DNA of 64,000 bases. Source: Trichobilharzia regenti (Eukaryota > Platyhelminthes > Trematoda > Strigeidida > Schistosomatidae). Position numbers and translations under genes: made by a program. The notes beneath the pieces were generated by a model. The model had not been told where the DNA came from. It made no database searches and worked only from the letters and a program-made list of their open reading frames with translations. How positions within the stretch are numbered: the stretch's first letter is position 1; every line of letters begins with the position of its first letter. Location: NCBI GenBank assembly GCA_944472135.2, contig OX235263.1:1347517-1411516 (forward strand), given 5' to 3'. Shown here in pieces: positions 32,165 through 43,639 of the stretch.

Positions 32165-32390
32165 TTACAGTTGATTGATATCGTGAATTGACAGAAGTTA
32201 TAATTCAAGGACCATTGGATCGCGTCCCTATGGCTCGCCTTGTAACCAGAAGGTCCTGGGTTCAAACCTCGGTGGGGAGCACTGATGAAGAGTACCAAAC
32301 TAGGCTGACGAAACAGCTGTCCAGTACTCCCAGGTTTTCCAGTGCTTCTCTAGCTGATGTCAGCTCATGATGAAATCCTCCATGCAGACT
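32165..32390 (+). mobile_element. SINE-B unit
   Basis: 5' segment gtgaattgacagaagtt, tRNA-like half with B box ggttcaaacctc near 32256-32267, a hammerhead-like segment at 32281-32340 (core and stem II altered; acag/ctgtc and cagtactccc kept), and the 3' end agctcatgatgaaatcc. No TSD was found. Confidence 0.65.
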
Positions 32391-33180
32391 GATTAAAACT
32401 TATTAATGAATGGCGATCTCTCAATGAATCTCTCGAGCCCTATTGATCTCCCCGTTTAAGACATACTACAAAACATCAGCTGATTTCACTCAGTTTGGTT
32501 CTTAATTGTTACGCCTTGCTACGCTTAGTATTGAATTTGGAATAGACCGTCGACTGTGGAAATGAACAACGAAATATGATGCAAATCGCATAGTTCCATT
32601 GGAATCCTTGTTCAAAGTGAATTTCAATAGTTGATAGTTGTTTTCGATTTGCAACAATTGACAAAGATTTCAAAACCAAACTTTCATTCTTGAGCAAAAA
32701 TGTCACCGATTGTTTTCAACAATTCCTTTGATTTTTGTACAATATGCAGCCTCAGTGTGAATGACTGACAGAAAAAATGACTGTACACACACATAAGGCT
32801 AAAATTGAGGACGGTTAGAAAATAAGAACTAATCTGCAGTCTGAGGGAATCATCAATTCCCTACTGTAATATAATCGTTATCAAGAATGTGAATAAACTA
32901 TAACCGAATGAGTGAACAAAAAACAATTTTACAAGTCAGGAATGCTGTGAATTTTATTGAAACGTGAATTCACTAAAAAACAAAAACGACAACTTGTTAG
33001 TGACCAAATGGAGTAGAAAATATTTCAAAATAAAAACTTCATGTAATAGAATAAACTTTAAGAAAATTAAAAAAGTTGATTTTTGTTTATGCTTGACTAG
33101 TATGTCCAATTAAAGCAAAGGTTAGGATTGAGTGCTGCTGACCGACGTAAAGAATCGATTTAGAAGTAAGTAAACCTGAA
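32391..33180. other. No feature recognised
   Basis: AT-rich. Short frames without motifs on both strands. Confidence 0.35.
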
Positions 33181-33184
33181 TTAG

Positions 33185-33300
33185 ATGAAGGATTTCATCA
33201 TGAGCTGACATCAATTGGAGAACCACTGGAAAATCTGCAGAGAATACTGGACATCTGTTTTGTTCTAGTTTGGGACTCTTCATCAGTTTCACTTTATCAT
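33185..33300 (-). mobile_element. SINE-B 3' half
   Basis: Minus-strand hammerhead-like segment and 3' end (left end ggatttcatcatgagctgac). The gaaa of the core has become caaa. The right edge overlaps the long direct repeat around the RTE at 33339-33890. Confidence 0.6.
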
Positions 33301-33338
33301 ATGATCTTTGTGAGATGTATGAATCTATTTCTGGATGT
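33278..33338. repeat. 61-bp direct repeat, left copy, flanking RTE-B
   Basis: cttcatcagtttcactttat...ctggatgt recurs at 33891-33951 with a handful of mismatches. It is best explained as an unusually long TSD of the RTE between the copies. Confidence 0.8.
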
Positions 33339-33890
33339 TATTATTATTATTTCCTTTAATTCCTAGAGGAATATAGGGCTTCAGCTGCGCACCTCCATTA
33401 CCTTCTGTTTTCTGCCAACTTTTTCACCCCACTCCAAGTCTGCCCACATACTTTCATCTCCTCCTCACATGACCTCCTCCGACTCACCCTTGGACAACCA
33501 ACTCGCCGCTTCCCATTCAGTCGGGTTCCACTCGAGCGATGGCTTGGCATGTGATGTCACTTGATGGTTTCCTCAGCGTATGGCCAGCCAATCCATCTCT
33601 AATTCTTTCTGCATATTTGTTGCTCAGTCGGTTCCTGCTAGGTTGGTTGGCTCATTACAAGAGATCCCTGTTGGTGATCTTTTCTGGCCAGCCATCTGAT
33701 CTTGATCTTCAGTATTGAGTGAAGACAACTGTTGATGAACGTCTGTGGTTTGTTTGGGGTACTCTTCATAACGCAAAAGACTCTGATTCGTATAGTGGCA
33801 ATGACTTCACATTGAGTTGAGAATCCGGATCTGTTGACCTCCACACATACTTAAGTGTAAGGAAAGCTTGTCTTGCTTTTCCGATTCCGG
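33339..33890 (-). mobile_element. RTE-B 3' fragment
   Basis: Minus strand: AAT tail at 33339-33358, stop and ggaattaaagg-like end, C-terminal domain (WNPTEWEAAS-like, from a small insertion gggttccactcgag context), KWRW and IRWLARKDHQQ pieces, ending at the KARQAF region near 33885. 5'-truncated and frameshifted. Confidence 0.8.
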
Positions 33891-33951
33891 CTTCATCAGT
33901 TTCACTTTATCATATGATATTTGTGGGCAGTATGAATCTATTTCTGGATGT

Positions 33952-34317
33952 AGTGTCATTTTAGTTTTTCCCCGCTTGAAATTTACGTAATATTATGTCA
34001 GTAATAAATAAGAACCAAAGTTTATACTCCAAAATATTATGCTGATCGTGTTGTTAAATTTCTACCAACCTCTACTTCATATGCACTTCTGTAAAAAGAA
34101 ACATTTGTGCGCTATATAGCTGGAGGCCGTTCATATTGAATTTCCACTATATACTAAAGTATATAGTATTTTTGACAGTACCCCTTACAAAATGCTGATT
34201 ATTTTTCATCTTTTCGTTCAGCTTAATATCTCCAAGTGAAAAACAGAAATAATTTGATAAGGTATTCATGGCGATTATCTTAATGAATCAAGGGAATGAG
34301 AAATACTTTGGATTTTC
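33952..34317. other. No feature recognised
   Basis: No motif or shared repeat seen. Confidence 0.3.
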
Positions 34318-34885
34318 AAGTATTGGTTTTGTAGGGATCTAGTTTGATTGGATGGAGGATTCCATCATGAGTTGATATCACTTAGAGAACCATTTGGAAA
34401 ACCTGCATAGAGTACTGGACAGGTGTTTCCTCCGTCCTAGTTTGGGACTCTTTAGCAGTTCGCATCCACCGACAGGGCTCGAATCCAGTAGCTTCTGATT
34501 ACAATCAAACTATATCCCTAAAAAGCAAATACTTGAAGATTGATCTGATGTTAAATAACGACTGGCCCTATTCAGGTAATTGACCTGGGATTCTAGTAGG
34601 AAGCCGTGACCAGTAGGGTAGGGTACTGCAGATTGAAGGTGAGGCAGTAACTCATCGAAGAAGACTTGGGAAGTGGTCGCGCCATGTCATGAATCGGCAG
34701 AAGTTAAATTTGGTCTACGATTTCGCTGACCATGTACCAGAAGGTCGTGGGTTCGACATCTGGCGGTGGGTGAGCACTGCTGAATAGTCTCTAACAAGGC
34801 TGACGAAACAGCTGTCCAGTACTCTAAGCAGGTTTTCTAGTGGTTCTATAAATGATGTCAGCTCATGATGAAATCCTTCATCTAG
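34318..34885. mobile_element. SINE-B composite: inverted 3' half plus tail-joined unit
   Basis: 34318-34505 is the 3' half of SINE-B on the minus strand, from its 3' terminus (caagtattggttttgtaggg) to the tRNA-like part. From about 34506 the plus strand has a unit 3' end (tatatccctaaaaagcaaat...cttgaa) followed head to tail by a further unit (actggccctattcagg... to gatgaaatcc at 34876). The layout repeats that of 6228-6970. Confidence 0.65.
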
Positions 34886-35074
34886 TTCTTCGCAACATAT
34901 TTATTCACACGCGTATACAAGGTACTGTTAATGAATGTATTCTTCTGCCTTAAAATTCCTGACACCTGAGGTTACCTACAGCTCTAACGGAAATGTATTT
35001 CCCTAAATTCTGGTAACTTAAACAGAAAGCTTAGACGTATTGACTCACTTTTATACGAATAGAATCCAAACATA
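34886..35074. other. No feature recognised
   Basis: Short unassigned stretch. Confidence 0.3.
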
Positions 35075-35300
35075 TGTTTCAGCATTATTGACAAAACAAT
35101 AGTAGATAGTGAGGATAAGGTTGACGTTAATACTGCATTTAAAATTATTTATCGCATTCCTACTAATCTTAATTTTGCTTTACGAGTTCGTCTTCTACAT
35201 ACAGCTGAAGCAATAGGAATCCACCTGAAGAAGCCCAACTTTTGTGTTCAGAAGTAATTTGTACAGCCACTTTCCTTACCTTGGCCATAGTTACATGATT
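35075..35300 (+). mobile_element. Penelope-like element C-terminal fragment
   Basis: The plus strand reads DVNTAFKIIYRIPTN, LLHTAEAIGIHLKKPNFCVQ, stop, FVQPLSLPWP-stop, the same C-terminal tail as PLE copies at 15.4 and 31.3 kb. Only the tail is present. Confidence 0.65.
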
Positions 35301-36356
35301 GTATAAACCGGAACACTTCATCCCCGTCTCCCTAAAATATTTTTTCTTTTTAAAAACTATAAAAATTATAATTGTCCAAATTGTTTTATTTTCTTTAACA
35401 ATCTGTTAAGTAATCAGCCTGTGCACATTATTATTATTGCTCCCTTGGGTTCCTAGTGGAACATAGGGCTTCAACTGCACGTCTCCATTTGCTTCTGTCT
35501 TCTGCTCTACTTTTCACCTGCATCCATGTTAGTCCATATTATTTCAACTCCTTTTCACACGATCTCCTCCGTGTCATCCTTGGACGTCCCACACGCCACT
35601 TCCCTTCCGGGTTCCACTCAAGAGGTTGACGCACGATGTCACCCAGCGGCCTCCTCAGTCACGAGTGTTCAATCCATCTCCACTTTCTCCTGCAAATTTG
35701 TTGGGCGATTGGTTCTTGTTTTGTTTGTTCCCATAGTTTCATGTTGGTGATTCTTTCCGGCCATCTGATCTTCAATATAGAGCGAAGAAAAATATTAATA
35801 AAGGTCTGCAACAGCCTGTCGGAAATATTCTTTGTGACACGCCCACCAAGTTTCTGATTCGATCCGTATAGAAGAACTGACTTGACATTTGTATTGGAAA
35901 TTCGACTGAATTTCGTTGCTGATGATGAGTGATGAACGTTTCCAAATTGGTTGGTTTCAGATTGATGAATGTGTTTTTCGCCTACTCGATTCTCACTCGA
36001 TTTGATATCCTCGTCCGTTCCGACTTCCTGTAGTTGAGACAATGCTCCCTAGATAAGTGAATGAATGAAGTAACCTCTTTCAAATCCCTACCGTTGATGG
36101 TGATTGGCGCTGGATGTTGCTGTTGTTGTTGTTGGTTGGTTATTTTCATCACCTCCGTCTTGTCTATGTTCACCTAAAGTCCTGTCATCGCTACTTCTTC
36201 GACCAGCTTGTCGGTTTTTGCTTGTAAGTCTTCCATTTTGTGTGACATCGAACATAAATCATCCACGCTCGAAATCCAGATCTTCTAGGTTTTTCACGTC
36301 GGTCGGTCCAGGAAATCCCTGTCTTCTCGTTTCCCATTGTCTGACGCATAATCCAG

Positions 36357-36779
36357 TCAGTCCACCACAATCACGAATATCATTGGTGATAGTAAGCACC
36401 CTTGTCTGACTCCTGTGTTCACTCCAAACGCCTCGCTGAGTTTTCCGTTGTGGATCACTTGACATGTGCCGATGTCGTACAGGTGTTTAATAAGGTTGAT
36501 GAATATTTGGAGTACGCCGCAGTAATCGAGTAGTTTCCAAATTACTTCACGGTCAACGCTGTCGAAGGCCTTCTCAAAGTCTATAAAGTAGAGGTAGGGA
36601 TTTGATTCCCATTCCATGCTTTGTTCTGTGATGATGATGGGTAGAGTTGCAATTTGATCAGTATATGATTTGCCTTTTCTGAATCCAGCTTGTTCTGGTC
36701 GGAGTTCTGTATCCATTGCGTCGTTTATTCTCTTCAGGATGACGCGAATCAGGAATTTAGTTGGCGTCAATGGGAGCAT
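36357..36779 (-). pseudogene. RTE-A reverse transcriptase fingers and palm, truncated
   Basis: This 140-codon frame runs from the PTKFLIRVILKRIND region through FEKAFDSVDREVIWK (motif A) to TGVRQGCLLSPMIF and ends at VIVVD-stop. In RTE-B the same place continues as DWIMRQ. The early stop comes from a tgactg insertion that is also found in the copy at 2.88 kb. Confidence 0.75.
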
Positions 36780-38128
36780 GATTCCTCGTCAGTTCTTGCA
36801 GAATGAGGTGTAAGTCGCCCTTCTTTGATAGTTTCACGAGGTGACCTTTCCTCCAGTCAGTAGGCACCTTTCCCTCCTTCCAGACCTTTTGCAATAATGG
36901 AGTCAGTCAGCATGTCTGCTGTAGTCTCTGGGTGCGCTTTTAGTGCTTCAGCGGGCAGTCCATCAGGTCCAGCTCCTTTTCCAGCTTTCAGAAGCTTGAC
37001 TGCATTCGAGACTTCAGCTCTCTTTGGAGGATTGGTGTCAACTTGCAGTTGTTTGCGCGCTGTTGTTGGTATTTCTGGACGGGTTGCAGGTGATGGTCGG
37101 TTCAATAGTCTTTTGAAGTGATCCGCCCATTGTTCCATCTCCCTTTCTTCCAAGGTGATTGGGTTCCCTTGGCTGTTTTTTATACGTTTCGCTTGTGTTG
37201 ATCTCTTCCCGGATAGAGACTTGGTTATCTAATGTAATGTCCTCAGGTCTCTTTTGCCTGCTGCCTTCTCAGCTTCAGTGTCCAGATTGTCGAAGAATTG
37301 TCTTTTGTCTTTCCTAGCACTTTTCTTCACTTCTTCGTCCAGTTCTGTGTGAGTTGAGCCCAGCGTCTCTTTCTCCTGTCCGTCCATGCATTGAATGATT
37401 TTCTCTTTCACCATTCTCCTCTCTTCTATTAATTTCCAAGTGTCCGTTGAGAGCCATTCCTTGTCTTGTCTCTTCTTTCTTCCTAGAACCGTTGAATACG
37501 TTTCGTTGAGAATCGCCTTCAGAGAGTTCCAGTAGTCTTCCACGCATGACTCTTCAGTGTTGTCGCGTAGTGCTTCCTGCTTTGCTCTGACAGTTGCAGT
37601 GAAAGTGTCTTTTGTGGCTGTGTCCTTCAGTTTCTGAGTGTTGAACTTGCATTGTGACCTATCCCCAACTATCCTCGAGGCTTTTAGTTTCATCTTGAAA
37701 GTCCCCTCTACTAGATAGTGAGTGGTCTGAACCCACATCTGCTTTTCTCTTCGACATTGTGTCCAGTAGGCTCCATCTCTACTTTCTTGAAATTGAGATG
37801 AAGTCTATTTGGTTCTTGGTGTTTCCATCCGGTGAAATCCATGTCGTCTTGTGTATATCCTTGTGTTTGAACACACTGTCACCAATCAACGAATCATTGA
37901 AGCCACAGACGTCTGAGAAGAGTTCATCATTCTCGTTCATTTCGCCGAGGGCCTCACGACCCATGGTGAGTTCTCTTCCTGTGTTGTCTCCTCCCAGCTT
38001 CGCATTCATGTCGCCCATCAGGATTTTCATATCGCCATTTGGGACGTTGTCCATTATTGCTTGTAGTTGTCTGTAGAACGCCTCCTTCTTCTCTTGTTCT
38101 GAGACGTTTCTAGGCACATAGCATTGAA

Positions 38129-38668
38129 TCACTGTAATTTTCTTTTCTTTTTGAGTTGAACCTGGCTGTCATTATGCTGGAGGAGATTGCTTCCCACTGC
38201 ATGAGAGCTTTGGTTGCTTGCTGTTGGTGACATCATGATGGCCACTCCCTCGGTGTGCTCGTGGTTGTCCTCTGGGTGGCCGGAATAGATTATTGTCTCT
38301 GCAGTTGGTATTTGGCACCTTCCAGTTCCGTTCCATCTGCTTTCGCAGATTCCCAACACTTCTATTCTGTGCCTTCTCATTTCAGTGGCTATCTGGGCAG
38401 CCTTTCCAGTTTCGTACATTGTACGAAAATTCCAGGTACCCATCGTTACTTTCGCTTTCATCGAAAGAAGGCACATCGGCTGACTGGGTTCCCGAAGGCT
38501 TTCACCAGCCTGCGTCATTTCGCTTCTCCGAATCCAGCGAAAAATAAGGCCAATGTTTATTGTTTTAGGATTTTTAATATATTTATTCGTTGAAGTTTTT
38601 GTATCGATTTGCTTGTTTTTACGGTGGGGTGGAGTTGCTGGCACTACGCCCCAAACGTCCCTCTTCAC
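38129..38668 (-). pseudogene. RTE-A endonuclease N-terminal part
   Basis: 179 codons. The segment MGTWNFRTMYETGKAAQIAT corresponds to the endonuclease start (Val to Phe in the motif), then GICESRW and the IYSGHPEDNHEHTEG stretch. A frameshift after TASNQSSHAVG (extra bases near 38220) breaks it. The continuation is at 38132-37779. Confidence 0.75.
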
Positions 38669-38801
38669 CCGGGCTTGGGACCGGCTAGAAAACTAGTAAG
38701 CTAGTAGTCTAGCAAGCTAGTATCTGGCGAGGTTCCTTAATTACTCTTCATTTTTCCAAAATTGTGCGTTATGCAACCCACTTATTGTAACCATTTCAAC
38801 C

Positions 38802-38807
<6 letters not shown>

Positions 38808-38835
<28 letters not shown>
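38808..38835. repeat. (AT)n tract
   Basis: A simple AT repeat 70 bases beyond the RTE-A 5' end. Its host element is not clear. Confidence 0.85.
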
Positions 38836-38839
<4 letters not shown>

Positions 38840-39449
38840 TCTCTTCGTTAATTATCACCCCATTGGCATTTTGACAATGACTTATTATTGTTAACAAACA
38901 TATCAGTGCCACTTGATTGGTAAACTGTTGTGCTAAACGTATGTAATAGAGTAGAGCCAGAGATGAGGATCTAATTGAAAAGTAAATATTTCTTCGCTCA
39001 ATCTTTTGCTTTTCTAAACAATTTTCTTACAGTGTTGATTTGTACGTATTTCACTTAGAAAACCATTGTAAACTAGGAAGTATTGGTGATCTGCCTCGTT
39101 TTAATTCTGAGCTCTTCAACAGTAGGCACCATGAAACAGATCACAGAACTGCATTTTCCCGGTCAGTTGATTATTCAGCCACTAGTGGTGAAATCTAGTT
39201 ACTCAATCAGCGATATGTAGAAGCCGCCACATTTGGTGGCCTACTTGGGCTACCAGAATTTCCATTCATCAGAATAAATAGACACATTTTCTTATTGTTT
39301 ATATTATGCAATTAAATCAGGTGATCATCCTGTGAACCCGCGCGCGTTGCTATTTGGCTTCCAACTAAACTCTGGGCAATTAATTATTCAAGAAAACGAA
39401 GAGAAAGTTTACAGAATTTCGTTCTATTTCCATATGCAACACTACTAAG
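38840..39449. other. No feature recognised
   Basis: No gene. A short cgcgcg patch sits at 39350-39357 in otherwise AT-rich DNA. Confidence 0.35.
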
Positions 39450-39461
39450 CCACATTGATAT
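39450..39461. repeat. Target-site duplication of RTE-B 3' fragment, left
   Basis: ccacattgatat at 39450-39461 recurs at 39977-39988. The last bases of the element (ctccac) overlap the repeat. Confidence 0.75.
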
Positions 39462-39976
39462 GTTATTATTTCCTTTAATTTCTAAAGGGACATAGGGCTT
39501 CAGCCGCGCGTCTCCATTGCGTTCGATTCTCTGCTAGAGTTTTCACCTGGCTCCAAGTCTACCCACATGCTTTCATCTCCTCTTCATATAACCTCCTCCA
39601 AGTCAACCTTGGGCGACCGACTCGCCGCTTCCCTTTCAGGTTCCACTCGAGCGATGGCTTGGCATGTGATTTCACTTGATGGTTTCCTCAGCGTATGGCC
39701 AGCCAATCCAGCTCAAATTCTTTCTGCATATTTGTTGCTCAGTAGGTTCCGGCTAGGTTGGTTGGCTCATTACAAGAGATCCCTGTTGGTGATCATTTCT
39801 GGCCGGCCAACTGATCTTAATTGAAGTATTGAGCCAAGACAGCTGTTGTGGAAGGCTTGCGGTTTCTTTGATGTGCTCTTCGTGACATACAAAGTCTCTG
39901 ATCCATATAGTAGCACTAACCGCACATTGGCGTGGAAAATCCGGTTCTTATATTTCATGCTGAGTGCTGTTGACCT
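39462..39976 (-). mobile_element. RTE-B 3' fragment
   Basis: Minus strand, tail at the left (ttattatttcc), stop region, C-terminal domain, KWR/IRWP-like region near 39780-39820 and SVLLYGSE-like LVLLYGSETLYV near 39920. It ends at the VWRSTALSMK region. 5'-truncated. Confidence 0.8.
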
Positions 39977-40139
39977 CCACATTGATATACTTAGGGTTAT
40001 TATTTCAAATGTAAATCTAGTTTGAAGAGGAAGTATTTTTAAATCTAAATACGCTGGAAATTTCTTTACTGTGTTCACGTGTTCTCTAAAATAAATTGTT
40101 TTATTGTTTATTTATTTCTGTCCTGTACTCGATCCCTAG

Positions 40140-40268
40140 TAATGATTGACCAGCAGCGTGTGAAGACAAATACTCACCGACGAAAGTGACGGGCGGTGGC
40201 ACTATGTATATCGCAAACTGGTGGAAGCTTAGAATTCATGCACAACCGGATTCTGTTCCAGTGACTGA
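40140..40268 (+). mobile_element. SINE-B 5' half
   Basis: Matches the SINE-B stretch tgtgaggacaaatactc...ggcggtggcactatgt...tggcagaag, in a decayed form. The tRNA-like and hammerhead parts are missing. Confidence 0.5.
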
Positions 40269-40279
40269 ATAATAATAAT

Positions 40280-41195
40280 AATAATTTTGCTTTATTCCAA
40301 AAACAGTTCTAGTGATACAATGTGGAATTTTAAGCACTTATCTACAATACTGTATCTAATTTTATCAAACAATTAAAAGGAGTATTTCAAAAAATAAATA
40401 TAAAAAACAACAAAAACGAAAAAATCTAAAAAAAATATTTGAAAAATGCGAAAAAATACCAAGAGGTAGAATGGAAAATAAACAACATAATAAATAATAT
40501 CTAAGTATTGGGTAGTGGGAGCTCTGATATGTTCATGCGTGGGGAACAGCTATAATCATATAAGAAGTTATGAAATGATATTAAGAATGCTTATCGCATG
40601 ATCAGTTAATTTGATTGAACAACACTAAACAATCGTAAAATAAACATTTCAGGTTGTGTTTTTTTATTGTCAGCTCCAATGCGATGTTTGTTGTGGTAGT
40701 GTCAGTAATCATGCATAATACAAAATTTTTAAGATGGTGATAACGGCGTTCACAAACAAGATTGTCAGTTGAATAGTGCCGAACAAAGAACAACCACAAA
40801 AATTAATATTACATGAAGGTTAATGAAAGGGTAATTTTGTAATACTCATAGTGATAATATAGTCGGACCCAGTAGATACCCAAAGGAACGAATAGAATAA
40901 AGAATAAAAAAGTAAGCCAATGATAATAATTTTAGGTAGGTAAGTATGTTTAAGAAGGTTGTTCACTATAGACTACAAATAAGAGAGTGTTAGGGGGAAA
41001 TAACAAGGGCCAAAATTATGTTATTAACAACAAATCAAGTCATAGGTTTCGCGCTTAACATTGTCTCTGTCATTTAGAACAAGGGCCAAATTAGATATCG
41101 TTGAGTTCCTCTACTTGATTGTACGAGCATACATTACTTTGTACTGATTTCTGGTTCTACCTGATAGGATACAAGGAGAGAGTTGGTAATGGTCA
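40280..41195 (-). mobile_element. CR1-like element, 3' UTR and C-terminal tail
   Basis: Aligns with 4855-5440, the end of the CR1-like relic. Shared blocks are tttattccaaaacagt and gtacgagcatac...gatttctggttctgcctgat. The C-terminal coding tail would lie at 41195-41030 on the minus strand. An AAT run at 40269-40283 marks the 3' end. Most of the element is missing. Confidence 0.6.
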
Positions 41196-41345
41196 GTCCT
41201 CTCGCTTTGTAACCTAAAAGTCCTAGGTTCTTTCCTCGGTTAGGTCATGGAAGCGTACTCCTGAAGAGTGCTGAACTGGTGCGAAGGAAGTGTCCAGTAC
41301 TCCCAGGTTTTCAGTGGTTCTTTAACTGAAGTCACTTCTCAGTTC
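41196..41345 (+). mobile_element. SINE-B fragment
   Basis: tRNA-like half (tcgctttgtaacctaaaagtcc...), hammerhead-like segment with core ctgaaga at 41259-41265 and stem I partners, but gaag in place of gaaa, then gtccagtactcccaggtttt. It abuts the broken CR1-like sequence. Confidence 0.6.
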
Positions 41346-42230
41346 TATTTATCTTTACATATTTATCTCAAATACTGAATCAAAGTTGAGCATTAATTAC
41401 TACTACCCAAAAATTCATAACCGTAAATAAACTAAATTTTACTGATCCATATTCGAATGACCTATGCAGCAAGAAAGGCAAATAAACTAATTTGTTATAC
41501 GTGTGGGTTTACTTACGAGTACATTAAGAAAAGGCGTTTACTTCGACCTCAGTTATATTAATTAATACTATTACTATTATTACGGTTAACAATAGTAGAA
41601 ATATTTGATAGGATATTAAATAAATGCTAATTAGAAATGTTTCCATCTCAGTTAGCTTTGACCTAGATTAATCATTTATAAATGAATAACTAATTAGTAT
41701 TGATTTTCTCTTAGAAAAATCTCAACATGACTTGATGCAGATTGATAAGAACCGGGCAAAATTGAAATCGGCATTTAAAGTCACTGGTTGCAGAGGTAGA
41801 AGCGTGTATCCCAATCAAATCTGGATTTAGTTTACTCTGTAGACATGAAATAACCTCATTGGACAAGTTGCTTAACCTTGAGCCAACAGTCAACCAATCA
41901 GAACTAAGTAATCTCCCCTGACTTAGCCAAACTTTAACGTGGTCAAAGAATGTATAAATATGATGTTTTTTTCCGTGATAAAAGGGCCCGTTATCCAGTC
42001 TCTTATCTTCCAGCGTTACATTAGGTAGAGGTCTGCACTGTGAGAATTAGCTATCAGGTAGAATTCATGTACTATCATTCATTATTATCTACACATAGCT
42101 ACACAGTATCACATCACTGCTAAGTGAGAAACAGCCATTTGGGAGGTTTGTTAGCAACTGTATCAAAAAAGATTGTTCATTGTTATTATCATCCACACAT
42201 TAAAATTCATTTGTGCATCGTCAGAACAAC
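41346..42230. other. No feature recognised
   Basis: AT-rich, no motif. The minus-strand frame 41893-41711 shows no domain. Confidence 0.3.
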
Positions 42231-42380
42231 GTTAGAATGCTTACCAACCAAGTATGTGGTCAGGGGATCGATCCCTGACCACAGACGAACTCCTGCAGAC
42301 AGCCAGCAAGTATCAGAATATCAAGAACGAGATCGGGACACCGAAGCAGGCGTCCGTTATTCTGAAATCAGCCTGAAGAA
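42231..42380 (+). mobile_element. SINE-D-like tRNA head fragment
   Basis: gaatgcttaccaaccaagta, then gtggtcaggggatcgatccctgaccac, which has a B-box-like centre and a perfect stem, then a body like cgaactcctgcag at the position of the SINE-D head end (9538-9550). The 5' part is altered. Confidence 0.5.
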
Positions 42381-43084
42381 CTAAAACAATCAGCTAAAAG
42401 AATATGATTTGATTTGTTTAGCATTAAAATCAGATCTGTGCATCTGTATGGTTGAGAGAATCGGCTTACACCTTACTGAAGGCTTCTTGTCAATTACCTC
42501 CAGTCAGTTAACATCATTTCAAAGAGGACTGTGATGATGTGTCTTCCAGCTGGATGACTGCATTGCATAGAAGTCAGATAACTGAATATCATAAGAAACC
42601 TGACATAACAAGATGAAGTTATTAGTAAAGTCACAGAAGACGGATCAGTTAGGTTCAGTTAACATTTGATCTTCAATTCACTCTCTTTCGTAGATTCTCC
42701 TTGTTCTATAAGAGCAATGTACAAAGGTCGAACAGAAATCAAATTCCCTACAAACCGAAGAATCTAAATATCAGTCTCCTATCTACTAGTTACTGGCTCT
42801 AGGATGGATGTCGTAAAGTAATGATGAGCAGTCGAAGTCGTTGGTGTTCACTTTGTCGGGTACAAGACGGATTTTCATCAATGGAATTGGGTTTTACAGT
42901 CATCATATCGTAAATTGATGGAACATAGATTTCAGGGTTCATTCTATTCTGACCCAGTGGTTGGATGGTCAAACAGCTACAAATGTAACTCCAATATGGA
43001 TAAGATTTTATTTTGATATATCACACAGTGTTTTACACTAATATTAACTGATGAACATGGTGAGAGCACAAAATATTGCTCATA
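42381..43084. other. Mostly unassigned; SINE-B head piece at 42898-42965
   Basis: 42898-42965 resembles the SINE-B segment before its tRNA-like half (aattgatggaacatag...gacccagtggtt). Nothing else is recognisable. Confidence 0.35.
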
Positions 43085-43255
43085 ATCATATCTGCTACAC
43101 TGCCTCGCTAAGCTAATAATAAGACTGATAAAGAGGGAAGGTTGAGCATGAGGCTAGCGACCTCATCCCGTAAAAATAAAACACCAACGCTAGCGAAATT
43201 TCTAGTCTCTAACTTGAAGCCCTCTATGTTTCACTGGGAATGTAAAAGGGAATGA
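43085..43255 (+). mobile_element. SINE-D body and tail
   Basis: Aligns with 9550-9705: taagctaataataagactg, aggttgagcatgaggctagc, cctcatcccgtaaaa, and the RTE-like end gaagccctctatgtttcact. The tRNA-like head is absent. Confidence 0.6.
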
Positions 43256-43639
43256 AACGAAGTCATTCACATTAAGAGGTTTGACCACAACGACTTGAGA
43301 CATACGAATTTGACTAAAGACAGATGATTGTCATCAGGCGAAACGAATAATTACTTATCATCTTATCATATATAGTTTAGTAGGGAACTGTCTCTGGGAG
43401 GAGAAATGCCGGATCGAATCGATTGGTTAGAATTTATTGGTACACCTAATGACCTTTCAAATTACCCTATGCTAATCATTTTTTCTCTACTAGATACTGT
43501 AAACACTAAGTAAGTATGCCAATGAACCACTGAATAAGGACTTCTTATTTTTGAGTATGTCGTATTTAAGACATAGTAAGCATTGAAATAATTCATATTG
43601 TCGAATCATTTTCCTTTTGGTGGTGTTATCCTGATTACT

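Larger units (their letters stand above)
35430..38735 (-). mobile_element. RTE-A, near full length, frameshifted
   Basis: Minus-strand sister of 544-3823. From the 5' end at 38726-38732 (cctcgcc in sense): 5' UTR, endonuclease (38668-38129 and 38132-37779, with GDMNAKLG and SPDGNTKNQIDFIS), linker (37738-37229, 37153-36857 with GPDGLPAEAL), RT (36779-36357: LRPEQAGFRKGKS, FIDFEKAFDSVD, RQGCLLSP), and C-terminal domain (36042-35659). The tail is AAT-rich. The FADD motif is lost through the same kind of frameshift as in 544-3823. No convincing TSD. Confidence 0.85.
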
